Positions 7,436 through 13,800 of a stretch of DNA of 64,000 nucleotides are shown here, piece by piece. Position 1 is the stretch's first letter, and each line of letters opens with the position of its first letter. This DNA comes from Rhodanobacter sp. C01 (GTDB lineage Bacteria; Pseudomonadota; Gammaproteobacteria; Xanthomonadales; Rhodanobacteraceae). Made by a program: the position numbers and the translations under genes. The notes beneath the pieces are model-generated. The model ran no database searches. It worked only from the letters and a program-made list of their open reading frames with translations, and had not been told where the DNA came from. The stretch covers positions 722,637-786,636 of the forward strand of contig NZ_MUNR01000014.1 of assembly GCF_002001045.1 (NCBI RefSeq), read 5' to 3'.

Positions 7436-7783
7436 CTAGGAGCTCGACCGCCGAATGAGCTCTAAGATGAGTTGTGGTTGGTATGTTGCCCACCAACCGA
7501 ACAAGCCTAGCGTGATGCTGCCAACGATACCGAAGCCAGCTGCAGCAATGCCACGTTGCAATCGCTTGCGCCAAAACAACCAGACGCACACGACCAAAAC
7601 CGGCAAGCCCAAGCACAGGTAGTAGAACGAGAATACGACCTTGGCTTGAGGTGGAAGTTGGCCAGAAACAGGCGCATAGAAGGCGATACAACCTGGAACC
7701 AAAACGAACGCCAAAAATACGATGATGATGGCTGGAAGAAGGCCAGTCAGAAGCAGCACGATGTCCTTGGTGCTCGATTTCAT
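7436..7783 (-). CDS. Cassette 12: predicted three-helix membrane protein, unknown function
   Basis: 115-residue protein with three predicted transmembrane helices: IVLLLTGLLPAIIIVFLAFV (about residues 8-28), a central VVFSFYYLCLGLPVLVVCVWLFW, and a C-terminal GIAAAGFGIVGSITLGLFGWW. Positive residues (RKRLQR) follow helix two. I do not recognise a family. It starts directly beside the attC of cassette 11, and its stop lies just outside its own attC. Confidence 0.7.
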   Translation of the reverse strand: MKSSTKDIVLLLTGLLPAIIIVFLAFVLVPGCIAFYAPVSGQLPPQAKVVFSFYYLCLGLPVLVVCVWLFWRKRLQRGIAAAGFGIVGSITLGLFGWWATYQPQLILELIRRSSS

Positions 7784-7786
7784 AAA

Positions 7787-7843
7787 GCCTAACGCTGGAG
7801 TTAAGCGGCGGCGAAGCCGTCCGCCTTGAACGAGTGGTTAGGC
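7787..7843 (-). repeat. attC site of cassette 11
   Basis: 57 nt; canonical array form, GCCTAAC to GTTAGGC on the - strand with arms CAAGGCGGACGGC and GCCGCCGCTTAACTCCAGC. Its R'' supplies the TAA stop of the cassette gene. Confidence 0.95.
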
Positions 7844-8434
7844 CGCAGAGCTAGGAACAATGCCTGCGGACGTGGCTCCGTGAACTTCCGGGCCGAACCA
7901 TAACGCTGCCCCTTCTTGGACAGATGTATACGCATGACGCAAGACTGGGCGAGCATGCAGCTTTGCGCAAGCCATTTTGTTGCGTATATGGCGTTGGACT
8001 TGCCCCGACAGTTTTGATAGTTCGCGCCAGTTGCAATCGCCAGCTGGGTGGATGGAGCTTTGCCGCGCACCAGCTTCGCTCCAGTGGCCGAAGTGCGTGT
8101 GATGAATGACGCCTTCTTGTATGCCACTGAGGTACAACTGCATCAGGCCAGCACCTTCAACTGAATAGCGATGCGGGCTTTGGGGCAACCCAGCCATATC
8201 TATGCGACGAATCACGGGCTCAACCATCACCGACGGCGACCAAAGTTGGAGATATGCTGCTCGATAGTTGCCAAGTGCAATGACCTCCTCCAGAGCAGGC
8301 AGAGAGCGGAATTGACGCACGGGCAAATTGTGCTCGGACGATGATTCGTATACGACGATGTCTGTCTCACCAAAAAGAAACCGGAAGAGTTCTCGAAGGT
8401 CGTCTGCAGCAGCGTAAAAGTCGAGATTTGCCAT
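7838..8434 (-). CDS. Cassette 11: hypothetical protein, 198 aa
   Basis: Soluble, well-composed protein (start MANLDFYAAADDLRELFRFLFGETD) with mixed helix-strand propensity and histidine-containing segments (HRYSVEGAGLMQLYLSG, HHTHFGHWSE). I do not recognise a family with certainty; similar orphan proteins occur singly in diverse bacteria. The TAA stop is provided by the R'' core of its attC. The largest of the unknown cassette products. Confidence 0.7.
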   Translation of the reverse strand: MANLDFYAAADDLRELFRFLFGETDIVVYESSSEHNLPVRQFRSLPALEEVIALGNYRAAYLQLWSPSVMVEPVIRRIDMAGLPQSPHRYSVEGAGLMQLYLSGIQEGVIHHTHFGHWSEAGARQSSIHPAGDCNWRELSKLSGQVQRHIRNKMACAKLHARPVLRHAYTSVQEGAALWFGPEVHGATSAGIVPSSAA

Positions 8435-8449
8435 TGCCGTTGGTATGTA

Positions 8450-8506
8450 GCCTAACGCTGGAGTTAAGCGGCGGCGAAGCCGTCCGCCTTGAACGAGTAG
8501 TTAGAG
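8450..8506 (-). repeat. attC site of cassette 10
   Basis: 57 nt, - strand CTCTAAC to GTTAGGC; the variable R'' base reflects the cassette it came from, as expected for recombination at G/TT. Confidence 0.95.
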
Positions 8507-8803
8507 CGCATTACCTGGATGCAGGTAGCACCAGCAGCTATTGCAACAGATGCTTGATTGATCAAGCTGCAACTGTGGCGAAATGGCGGCTAGAGCACTC
8601 TTTGATATTTGTGGAAGCTCTCCGGACACGAACGCAAAAACTTCGGCGCTACGGTTGCAGCCTACCAACATCTTGATGATATGTAGCTTGTCAAAGCCAG
8701 CATCGCCGTCGATGAGCGGACGCATGTGGACGCATAGATGATGATCCCATCGACTTGGATCGAGGTCATCGCACTTTAACCCGCGAAAAGTCGTAATGGT
8801 CAT
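8501..8803 (-). CDS. Cassette 10: hypothetical protein, 100 aa
   Basis: Small soluble protein beginning MTITTFRGLKCDDLDPSRWDHH, with a cysteine-rich end (SICCNSCWCYLHPGNAL). I do not recognise it. The C-terminal Cys cluster might bind metal but is also where the frame approaches the attC, so part of the tail could be accidental. The TAA stop lies in the attC R''. Confidence 0.6.
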   Translation of the reverse strand: MTITTFRGLKCDDLDPSRWDHHLCVHMRPLIDGDAGFDKLHIIKMLVGCNRSAEVFAFVSGELPQISKSALAAISPQLQLDQSSICCNSCWCYLHPGNAL

Positions 8804-8806
8804 GAG

Positions 8807-8863
8807 CTCTAACGCTGGAATTGAGCGGCGGCGAAGCCGTCCGCCTCGAATGATTGGTTAGGT
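8807..8863 (-). repeat. attC site of cassette 9
   Basis: 57 nt, - strand ACCTAAC to GTTAGAG. Slightly drifted inner arms (CATTCGAGGCGGACGG, CGCTCAATTCCAGCG) but still fully base-paired in outline. Confidence 0.93.
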
Positions 8864-9301
8864 GCCGTTTCCATATCCATGAGCCAGGAGAAGCATTGTC
8901 TCTACGTTGCTCTTCAAGTTCGGTTCTTCGCAATCGCCAACTAAGTCTGAAAGAAATTCTACAACGACTTGTTTGCCAAAGTTTCGGCACCAATACCATG
9001 GGAGCTCTTCGACGCCGCGATCCCAAATGGTTGCCGCAGCGAAAACAGATCCGTCCAGAGCAAGAGGCGACGGTGGAGCAACCGAGAGCAAAAGTTTCCC
9101 GGCGAGTCGCTGCCGCTCGAATTTGTTCTCTTGCAAAGAAGGATCGAAGAAAAATGAGAATAGCCCGAAGAAAACTTCTCTTGATGGTGCATCGCTGCAG
9201 TCAATTGCAAGTTGCTGACACTGTTGATGGTTATGAAATCCATAGCGGTCAGCTGCCGATTTGACAGCCTCTGTGATTTTTTCCCGATCCCATGAATTCA
9301 C
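8858..9301 (-). CDS. Cassette 9: hypothetical protein, 147 aa
   Basis: Soluble protein with helical segments (KITEAVKSAADRYGF, FLSDLVGDCEEPNLKSNVETMLLLAHGYG). It starts at GTG 9301, at the very edge of the upstream attC; the nearest ATG is out of frame. No family recognised. The TAA stop is inside its attC, so the gene occupies essentially the whole cassette. Confidence 0.65.
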   Translation of the reverse strand: MNSWDREKITEAVKSAADRYGFHNHQQCQQLAIDCSDAPSREVFFGLFSFFFDPSLQENKFERQRLAGKLLLSVAPPSPLALDGSVFAAATIWDRGVEELPWYWCRNFGKQVVVEFLSDLVGDCEEPNLKSNVETMLLLAHGYGNGT

Positions 9302-9307
9302 AGAGGC

Positions 9308-9370
9308 ACCTAACGCTGGAGTTAAGCGGCGCGCGGCTTTTCGCGCGTCCGCTTGGACGACGGGTTAGGT
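9308..9370 (-). repeat. attC site of cassette 8 (larger terminal loop)
   Basis: 63 nt, - strand ACCTAAC to GTTAGGT. The central stem GCGCGCGGC / GCGCGAAAAGC differs from the array consensus, giving a longer variable terminal structure. The gene of cassette 8 reads into this site. Confidence 0.9.
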
Positions 9371-9726
9371 TGCTCGCCGATATGTTGGAGAGTCAACTCA
9401 ATTTCGTTGATTAAATATGGCCACTGAAACTCAGGGTCTACCGAGAATTTGTTGCGGAGGTTGTTGAGTATGCGGCCTGTGACCTCGTAGTACCTTTTGA
9501 AGTGCCGCAGCTCGAAAACAACGGCCACCTGCCTGTCGATCCATGCGACTTGGGAGGCAGGATCCGGCTGAACAAGCTCTTTGATGAGCCGATGGTAAGC
9601 CTCGAACTCTTGCGCCCTTTGCTCGCGGCCGCGTACGAGAATGAACTGAATGGCCGACCACACAAACGCAATCGCGGCGCCCAAGGCGCTGAGAGCAGCT
9701 ATGTTTTGGGCTAGCCATGCAGCCAT
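9322..9726 (-). CDS. Cassette 8: predicted single-pass membrane protein, 134 aa, tail encoded by attC
   Basis: One N-terminal transmembrane helix (NIAALSALGAAIAFVWSAIQFILV, about residues 8-31), then a basic segment and a cytoplasmic helical domain (RGREQRAQEFEAYHRLIKELVQ..., RYYEVTGRILNNLRNKFSV). Proteins with this layout occur as small membrane-anchored hypotheticals. The last ~15 residues (QPNPSSKRTREKPRAA) are translated from the attC site itself, and the stop falls inside it, so the protein tail depends on the recombination site. Confidence 0.72.
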   Translation of the reverse strand: MAAWLAQNIAALSALGAAIAFVWSAIQFILVRGREQRAQEFEAYHRLIKELVQPDPASQVAWIDRQVAVVFELRHFKRYYEVTGRILNNLRNKFSVDPEFQWPYLINEIELTLQHIGEQPNPSSKRTREKPRAA

Positions 9727-9734
9727 GCTTTAAA

Positions 9735-9791
9735 ACCTAACGCTTGAGTTAAGCGGCGGCGTAGCCGTCCGCCTTGAACGAGTAGTTAGAC
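9735..9791 (-). repeat. attC site of cassette 7
   Basis: 57 nt, - strand GTCTAAC to GTTAGGT with consensus arms (central GGCTACGCC loop stem instead of GGCTTCGCC). Confidence 0.95.
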
Positions 9792-9804
9792 CCCTTGCGA
9801 GGGC

Positions 9805-10134
9805 CTACCACGGAGATTTAAGCCAATAGAAGCAGTGCGGACAATAGTCGATGTCTAGGGGTGATGCCCGCTCGAATGGACTGACTGGAGTTTGGGAGCA
9901 GTGGGGGCAGACCAAGCTGACTCTCTCTGCGGCGCGAGCGATCATGAGGGCAAGAAAGAAAACAAGGAACAGGGCAACAATATAGATGTTTTGCAGATAG
10001 ACGCCGGCAGCTATACAGGCCAACGCTGCCAAGCCGATGGAGGGCTGCACAAGTTTGTATCGCTTGCGATACGTCGATGTCGCTTGTGCCCAAGCGGCAA
10101 TTACTTGTGGATCATTTACGGCTCGAATCGGCAT
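9805..10134 (-). CDS. Cassette 7: membrane protein with zinc-ribbon-like tail, 109 aa
   Basis: Two adjacent predicted transmembrane helices (LVQPSIGLAALACIAAGVYLQN and IYIVALFLVFFLALMIARAA), then a tail with two CPHC motifs (VCPHCSQ and YCPHCFYW) separated by about 16 residues, the spacing of a zinc ribbon. N-terminal NDPQVIAAWAQATSTYRKRYK is soluble. No family recognised. The CxxC pair makes metal binding plausible. Confidence 0.72.
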   Translation of the reverse strand: MPIRAVNDPQVIAAWAQATSTYRKRYKLVQPSIGLAALACIAAGVYLQNIYIVALFLVFFLALMIARAAERVSLVCPHCSQTPVSPFERASPLDIDYCPHCFYWLKSPW

Positions 10135-10137
10135 TGG

Positions 10138-10193
10138 CTCTAACGCCTGAGTTAAGCGGCGCCGGAGGCGTCCGCTTGAATGATTAGTTAGGT
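10138..10193 (-). repeat. attC site of cassette 6
   Basis: 56 nt, - strand ACCTAAC to GTTAGAG; arms slightly diverged (AATCATTCAAGCGGACGCC, GGCGCCGCTTAACTCAGGCG). Confidence 0.93.
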
Positions 10194-10195
10194 GC

Positions 10196-10459
10196 CTAAC
10201 CTAGAAGAACAATGAAGGGCCACGCAATACCAACAAGCGCCAGCATGAGAAAGAATGCCGTAAGAAGTGAATTTTTAGCGCCCGCAACGCACATAAGCCC
10301 CCATGGCAAGCACACCAATGGCCCAGCTAGTGCGAAGCCAATGACGGAACGAGCAAGAAAAATTAGAGCGACCGAAACGGCTAGCCCGATCATGGCTGTA
10401 GCAAAAAGCTTCTTACGGTAGGGAAGCAATGATGCTGAAAGCCGCTGAAGGGATGTCAT
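10196..10459 (-). CDS. Cassette 6: predicted membrane protein, 87 aa
   Basis: Three hydrophobic segments: LFATAMIGLAVSVALIFLARS, VIGFALAGPLVCLPWGLMCVAG and SLLTAFFLMLALVGIAWPFIVLL. The short N-terminus is basic (LLPYRKK). No recognised family. The gene fills its cassette, with its stop 3 bp from the attC. Confidence 0.68.
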   Translation of the reverse strand: MTSLQRLSASLLPYRKKLFATAMIGLAVSVALIFLARSVIGFALAGPLVCLPWGLMCVAGAKNSLLTAFFLMLALVGIAWPFIVLLG

Positions 10460-10463
10460 AGAT

Positions 10464-10520
10464 ACCTAACGCTGGAGTTAAGCGGCGGCGAAGCCGTCCG
10501 CCTTGAACGAACTGTTAGGC
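10464..10520 (-). repeat. attC site of cassette 5
   Basis: 57 nt, - strand GCCTAAC to GTTAGGT, consensus arms. Confidence 0.95.
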
Positions 10521-10525
10521 GATTG

Positions 10526-10771
10526 CTAGTTGCGATATGAGTGCCACGCAAGCCAAGCAAAGCCGATGAGCCCGGCGATGTACGCGAAAAGCATAAACCC
10601 ATACTGCGAAGGATGTGCCGCGCTTGAATAGTTGGTGTCGGTGACCCACCAAGCGAGACTTGGGCCTGGAGTCACACCTGACCTGAGTGATGAAAGGATT
10701 AACGCGCCGCTGGAAATTGCGCCCAGCAAGCCAGTGACGATCAGGAACCATCGCTTTACCGAGTCGTTCAT
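10526..10771 (-). CDS. Cassette 5: predicted two-helix membrane protein, 81 aa
   Basis: N-terminal helix WFLIVTGLLGAISSGALIL and C-terminal helix YGFMLFAYIAGLIGFAWLAWHS enclose a polar loop (TPGPSLAWWVTDTNYSSAAHP) predicted on the outer face. A GAGGGG ribosome binding site sits just upstream of the ATG at 10771. No family recognised. Confidence 0.7.
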   Translation of the reverse strand: MNDSVKRWFLIVTGLLGAISSGALILSSLRSGVTPGPSLAWWVTDTNYSSAAHPSQYGFMLFAYIAGLIGFAWLAWHSYRN

Positions 10772-10795
10772 TTCCCCTCGCTCCCTGTTCTTGGG

Positions 10796-10852
10796 GCCTA
10801 ACGCTGGAGTTAAGCGGCGGCGTAGCCGTCCGCCTTGAACGAAATGTTAGAC
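10796..10852 (-). repeat. attC site of cassette 4
   Basis: 57 nt, - strand GTCTAAC to GTTAGGC, consensus arms; R'' supplies the stop of the cassette gene. Confidence 0.95.
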
Positions 10853-11317
10853 CGCATGCGCGCGGTGCCATGCTTGCGAGTCTTTGACGAACTGACCCTT
10901 GAACGCGTCGTCCACGAACGCGCGTGCAGGAACGATTAGAGCATTGCCCGTAGTGCTGGTGATTACCACAGAGTCTCTTGCTTCTTGAACCGATGCAATC
11001 TCCGCCCAGCGTCGTGAGCCAGATTTGTTGCCAATTTTGGTTGACCAGCCATCCGGCCCGACAAGAAGAGTGCGTTCTTTGCTCTTGAACATGACTTGCG
11101 GCCACAGAGCAAAGAAGAGCGTTACAGCTGGCAAAGCACCAAAGAAGTACAGCACGTAGGAGCGGATTGCAGGAGGAACACCAAGTATGTCGGGCAGCAC
11201 AAACGCGAGTACAGCGGCGACAAGCAGATGCACGCGCCAAAGACGCGCTCTCCAAGCGTCCCAGTAAAAGCGCCAGACTTCGGATCGAGATGAGCGATAG
11301 CTAAGGGAGTAGTTCAT
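10847..11317 (-). CDS. Cassette 4: YcxB-like membrane protein, 156 aa
   Basis: Two transmembrane helices in the N-terminal half (LLVAAVLAFVLPDILGV and SYVLYFFGALPAVTLFFALWP), then a soluble beta-rich half: VGPDGWSTKIGNKSGSRRWAEIASVQEARDSVVI with TGNALIVPARAF. That layout is the YcxB-like C-terminal domain pattern (residue strand...W..I..V.E....V.I......IPKRAF). Function unknown. The TAA stop is in the attC R''. Confidence 0.75.
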   Translation of the reverse strand: MNYSLSYRSSRSEVWRFYWDAWRARLWRVHLLVAAVLAFVLPDILGVPPAIRSYVLYFFGALPAVTLFFALWPQVMFKSKERTLLVGPDGWSTKIGNKSGSRRWAEIASVQEARDSVVITSTTGNALIVPARAFVDDAFKGQFVKDSQAWHRAHAV

Positions 11318-11320
11318 GCG

Positions 11321-11377
11321 GTCTAACGCTGGAGTTAAGCGGCGGCGAAGCCGTCCGCCTTGAACGAGTTGTTAGAG
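11321..11377 (-). repeat. attC site of cassette 3
   Basis: 57 nt, - strand CTCTAAC to GTTAGAC, consensus arms. Confidence 0.95.
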
Positions 11378-11400
11378 CATATTGCCAAATCGATTGGTAA

Positions 11401-11727
11401 TCATGAAGTTGCTTTGAGCAACCGCTTTAGCTCTGATTCTGTGACTCCGGGCGCATCCTCAGCCAGCCAGTGCTCAAACTTTTCTTTGTGAGAAAAATGG
11501 TGCATGTGGCCTTCGATGACATGATCTTTTTGCGTACCGAACTTGCATACGAAGACTAGGTGATTGCGGGCTGCGGCTACCAATTTGATGTGCGTAAGAG
11601 GAGGCGGATCTGCTTTTGGCGCTCTTGCGGCTTTGTCGGTGTACGGAGACGAGCCGAACAAGAGGTCACGTAGTTCTGGCGCGTGGCCTTGATTCAGAAG
11701 TGCTCGAATAATCTCGGCCTTTGCCAT
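11401..11727 (-). CDS. Cassette 3: hypothetical protein, 108 aa
   Basis: Soluble protein: a short helix (AEIIRALLNQGHAPELRDLLFG), a Pro/Ala/Lys linker, a beta stretch (LVFVCKFGTQKDHVI) with a His cluster (EGHMHHFSHKEKF), and a C-terminal acidic helix ending SELKRLLKATS. I do not recognise a family. The stop lies about 24 bp before the attC. Confidence 0.65.
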   Translation of the reverse strand: MAKAEIIRALLNQGHAPELRDLLFGSSPYTDKAARAPKADPPPLTHIKLVAAARNHLVFVCKFGTQKDHVIEGHMHHFSHKEKFEHWLAEDAPGVTESELKRLLKATS

Positions 11728-11732
11728 GATGA

Positions 11733-11790
11733 GCTCTAACGCTGGAGTTAAGCGGCGGCGAAGCCGTCCGCCTTGAACGAAATGTTAGGC
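11733..11790 (-). repeat. attC site of cassette 2
   Basis: Consensus attC, - strand GCCTAAC...GTTAGAG(C). Except for bases belonging to the downstream cassette it is identical to the attC of cassette 1. Confidence 0.95.
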
Positions 11791-12102
11791 CGCGGCTGCG
11801 ACCAGCAGAACCTCTGGACAAATGAGCTGCAACTTTGCCACTTGCTCGGTTGAGAACGTACTGCCGGAAAGTACGAGTGATGCTAGTGCCGGAATGCGGG
11901 CAATTGCCTCAACAGCAGCAAAAGAGAGATTGGATGCGTTGAGCGCAATTTGCTGCACGCCTCGAAGATCTTGAAGGCCAGCAACCTGAGTATCAGTGAC
12001 GGGAACCTTCATAAGGGTAACGGCGAAGATCTCCGGCTCCCAGACATAACCACCGCCGAGGGCTTCGACATGAGAAAGAATTTCTTCGTTGTTTGCTGCC
12101 AT
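11785..12102 (-). CDS. Cassette 2: LRR-like protein, 105 aa (exact copy of cassette 1)
   Basis: Identical in nucleotide and protein sequence to cassette 1. See that entry for the fold. The TAA stop is the R'' core of its attC. With the copy in cassette 1 it makes a perfect tandem duplication of a whole cassette (394-bp period), expected from two integration events of the same circular cassette or from replication-linked duplication. Confidence 0.8.
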   Translation of the reverse strand: MAANNEEILSHVEALGGGYVWEPEIFAVTLMKVPVTDTQVAGLQDLRGVQQIALNASNLSFAAVEAIARIPALASLVLSGSTFSTEQVAKLQLICPEVLLVAAAA

Positions 12103-12127
12103 GGGACCGTCAACTAGCTCCTATGAG

Positions 12128-12184
12128 GCCTAACGCTGGAGTTAAGCGGCGGCGAAGCCGTCCGCCTTGAACGAAATGTTAGGC
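12128..12184 (-). repeat. attC site of cassette 1
   Basis: 57 nt, - strand GCCTAAC to GTTAGGC, arms CATTTCGTTCAAGGCGGACGG and CCGCCGCTTAACTCCAGCG; first attC counted from the integrase. Confidence 0.95.
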
Positions 12185-12496
12185 CGCGGCTGCGACCAGC
12201 AGAACCTCTGGACAAATGAGCTGCAACTTTGCCACTTGCTCGGTTGAGAACGTACTGCCGGAAAGTACGAGTGATGCTAGTGCCGGAATGCGGGCAATTG
12301 CCTCAACAGCAGCAAAAGAGAGATTGGATGCGTTGAGCGCAATTTGCTGCACGCCTCGAAGATCTTGAAGGCCAGCAACCTGAGTATCAGTGACGGGAAC
12401 CTTCATAAGGGTAACGGCGAAGATCTCCGGCTCCCAGACATAACCACCGCCGAGGGCTTCGACATGAGAAAGAATTTCTTCGTTGTTTGCTGCCAT
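12179..12496 (-). CDS. Cassette 1: leucine-rich-repeat-like protein, 105 aa
   Basis: First cassette beside the integrase, hence probably the most recently inserted and best expressed. The protein contains spaced Leu/Ile patterns (VAGLQDLRGVQQIALNAS, VEAIARIPALASLVLSGS, VAKLQLICPEVLLVAA) like short leucine-rich repeats. Function unknown. An AGGAG lies 13 nt before the ATG, a long spacing. Its TAA stop is within the attC R''. Confidence 0.78.
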   Translation of the reverse strand: MAANNEEILSHVEALGGGYVWEPEIFAVTLMKVPVTDTQVAGLQDLRGVQQIALNASNLSFAAVEAIARIPALASLVLSGSTFSTEQVAKLQLICPEVLLVAAAA

Positions 12497-12526
12497 GGGA
12501 CCGTCAACTAGCTCCTATGAGGCCTA

Positions 12527-12600
12527 ACGCTAAGTAGACCCCATATCCGGGGTATAGCGTCGGATCGTTCAGCATCACACCCGTTGCCGTCAAGCCATAT
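12527..12600 (-). promoter_or_regulatory. Probable attI site and leader of the cassette array
   Basis: The cassette side ends in AGCGTTAGGCC on the - strand (complement of 12527-12537), the crossover core where cassette 1 joins non-cassette DNA. The next ~150 bp, up to the divergent intI start, must hold attI, and in known integrons also the cassette promoter Pc (which may instead lie inside intI). A TTGACG (complement of 12589-12594) is a possible -35, but I see no convincing -10 at 16-18 nt. Exact attI limits are not defined by eye. Confidence 0.55.
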
Positions 12601-12687
12601 TCCTACAGGCGATCAGCAACTTGCCCTGTTCTGTCAGGTAGGTCTAGTCGAGGAGACTGCCTGGAAAACAGCAGGGAGTGGCTGGAT

Positions 12688-13695
12688 ATGTCTTATGACC
12701 CTGGAAGTAGCGGTATATCTGCTGATGGCGAAGTGCCGCGCGTGCCGCGGCTTTTCGATGAAGTTCGGCGCCACATGCGGTTGAAACATTACAGTTTGCG
12801 CACCGAGAAGGTGTATCTCGCCTGGATGCGCCGGTTCATATTGGCTAACAACAAACGGCACCCGCGCGAGATGGGCGCGGTCGAGGTTGAGCGTTTTCTG
12901 AGCAGTCTCGCGGTCGAGGGAGATGTGGCGGCCAGCACACAGAATCAGGCGTTGTCGGCGTTGCTGTTTCTATATCGGCAAGTGCTTGGCATGGACTTGC
13001 CGTGGATGGACAGCATGGTGCGGGCCAAGCGCCCGCGCCGGTTGCCGACGGTGCTGTCGGTGGAAGATACGCGACGGTTGCTGGCTGCGATGGATGGGCG
13101 GCCGTGGCTCTTGGCCAGCCTGCTTTACGGCACGGGCATGCGCCTGATGGAGTGTTTGCGCTTGCGCATCAAGGATGTCGATTTCCGCCGCGGCGAAATT
13201 ACCATACGAGACGGCAAGGGTGGCAAGGATCGTCACACCATGTTGCCGCGCGCACTCGTCGAACCGCTGCAGCGCGAGATTGAACGTGCGCGCTGCCTTC
13301 ATCAGGAGGATCTTGCAGGCGGTTTCGGTGAGACGCGATTGCCTCATGCGCTCGCTCGAAAATATCCCAGGGCCGCACGGGAACTCGGCTGGCAGTTTGT
13401 GTTTCCGTCGCTGCAGCGCTCACGTGATCCGCTGGATGGCACCTTTCGCCGGCATCACTTCGATGAGCGGATCCTGGCCAGGGCAATGAAGCGTGCAAGG
13501 GTGCTGGCGGATATCGCCAAGCCGGTCAGTGCACACACCTTGCGCCACTGCTTCGCCACGCATTTGCTGGAGGCGGGTTATGACGTGCGTACCGTGCAGG
13601 AGTTGCTCGGTCACAAGGATGTCGCCACCACGCAAATCTACACGCATGTGCTCAACCGCGGCGGACAGGGCGTGCTGAGTCCGCTGGATCGTTGA
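12688..13695 (+). CDS. intI: Integron integrase (IntI family tyrosine recombinase)
   Basis: 335-residue tyrosine recombinase that would catalyse attI x attC and attC x attC recombination. The SAM-like DNA-binding half begins [20 protein letters not shown]. The catalytic residues are all present: R152 (GTGMR), K177/K180 (DGKGGKD), H283 and R286 ([12 protein letters not shown]), H309 (LLGHKD) and nucleophile Y318 (TQIYTHV), each exactly six after the IntI1 numbering. The IntI-specific extra segment is present ([24 protein letters not shown], about 218-241), which separates it from XerC/XerD. Start ATG 12688 has AGGGAG nine bases upstream. It is transcribed divergently from the cassettes, the usual integron layout. 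Full length with no frameshift, so activity is plausible. Confidence 0.97.
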   Translation: MSYDPGSSGISADGEVPRVPRLFDEVRRHMRLKHYSLRTEKVYLAWMRRFILANNKRHPREMGAVEVERFLSSLAVEGDVAASTQNQALSALLFLYRQVLGMDLPWMDSMVRAKRPRRLPTVLSVEDTRRLLAAMDGRPWLLASLLYGTGMRLMECLRLRIKDVDFRRGEITIRDGKGGKDRHTMLPRALVEPLQREIERARCLHQEDLAGGFGETRLPHALARKYPRAARELGWQFVFPSLQRSRDPLDGTFRRHHFDERILARAMKRARVLADIAKPVSAHTLRHCFATHLLEAGYDVRTVQELLGHKDVATTQIYTHVLNRGGQGVLSPLDR

Positions 13696-13716
13696 GGTTC
13701 GGCTCGCGCCGCCGGC

Positions 13717-13793
13717 TGTAGGAGCGCACCCTGTGCGCGAATGCTTTTCGCAAAATCACCTCAGAGCATTCGCGCACAGGGTGCGCTCCTACA
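13717..13793. repeat. REP-type palindrome between intI and mfd
   Basis: Perfect 29-bp inverted repeat (13717-13745 with 13765-13793) with a 19-nt loop, each arm opening with tgtaggagcgcaccctgtgcg. It sits between two converging genes, where it could act as a bidirectional terminator. The tgtaggagcg core matches the REP in mfd and REP families common in Xanthomonadales and Pseudomonas. Confidence 0.85.
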
Positions 13794-13800
13794 TATGTCA

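Noticed and set aside
7801..8127. 108-aa frame ending in NHSFKADGFAAA
   Set aside because: The ending is the attC consensus translated in another frame; the frame overlaps the better cassette 11 gene and has no independent support.
5500..12184. Regularly occurring near-identical 57-bp repeats that look like a CRISPR array or dispersed IS ends
   Set aside because: Spacing is 300-600 bp with an ORF in nearly every interval, repeats are imperfect palindromes with R''/L''/L'/R' structure, and a complete IntI is adjacent. They are attC sites.
12601..12687. LexA-like box (ctgttctgtcag) upstream of intI
   Set aside because: Length and spacing do not fit the known gammaproteobacterial or Xanthomonas LexA consensus; SOS control of this integrase cannot be claimed by eye.
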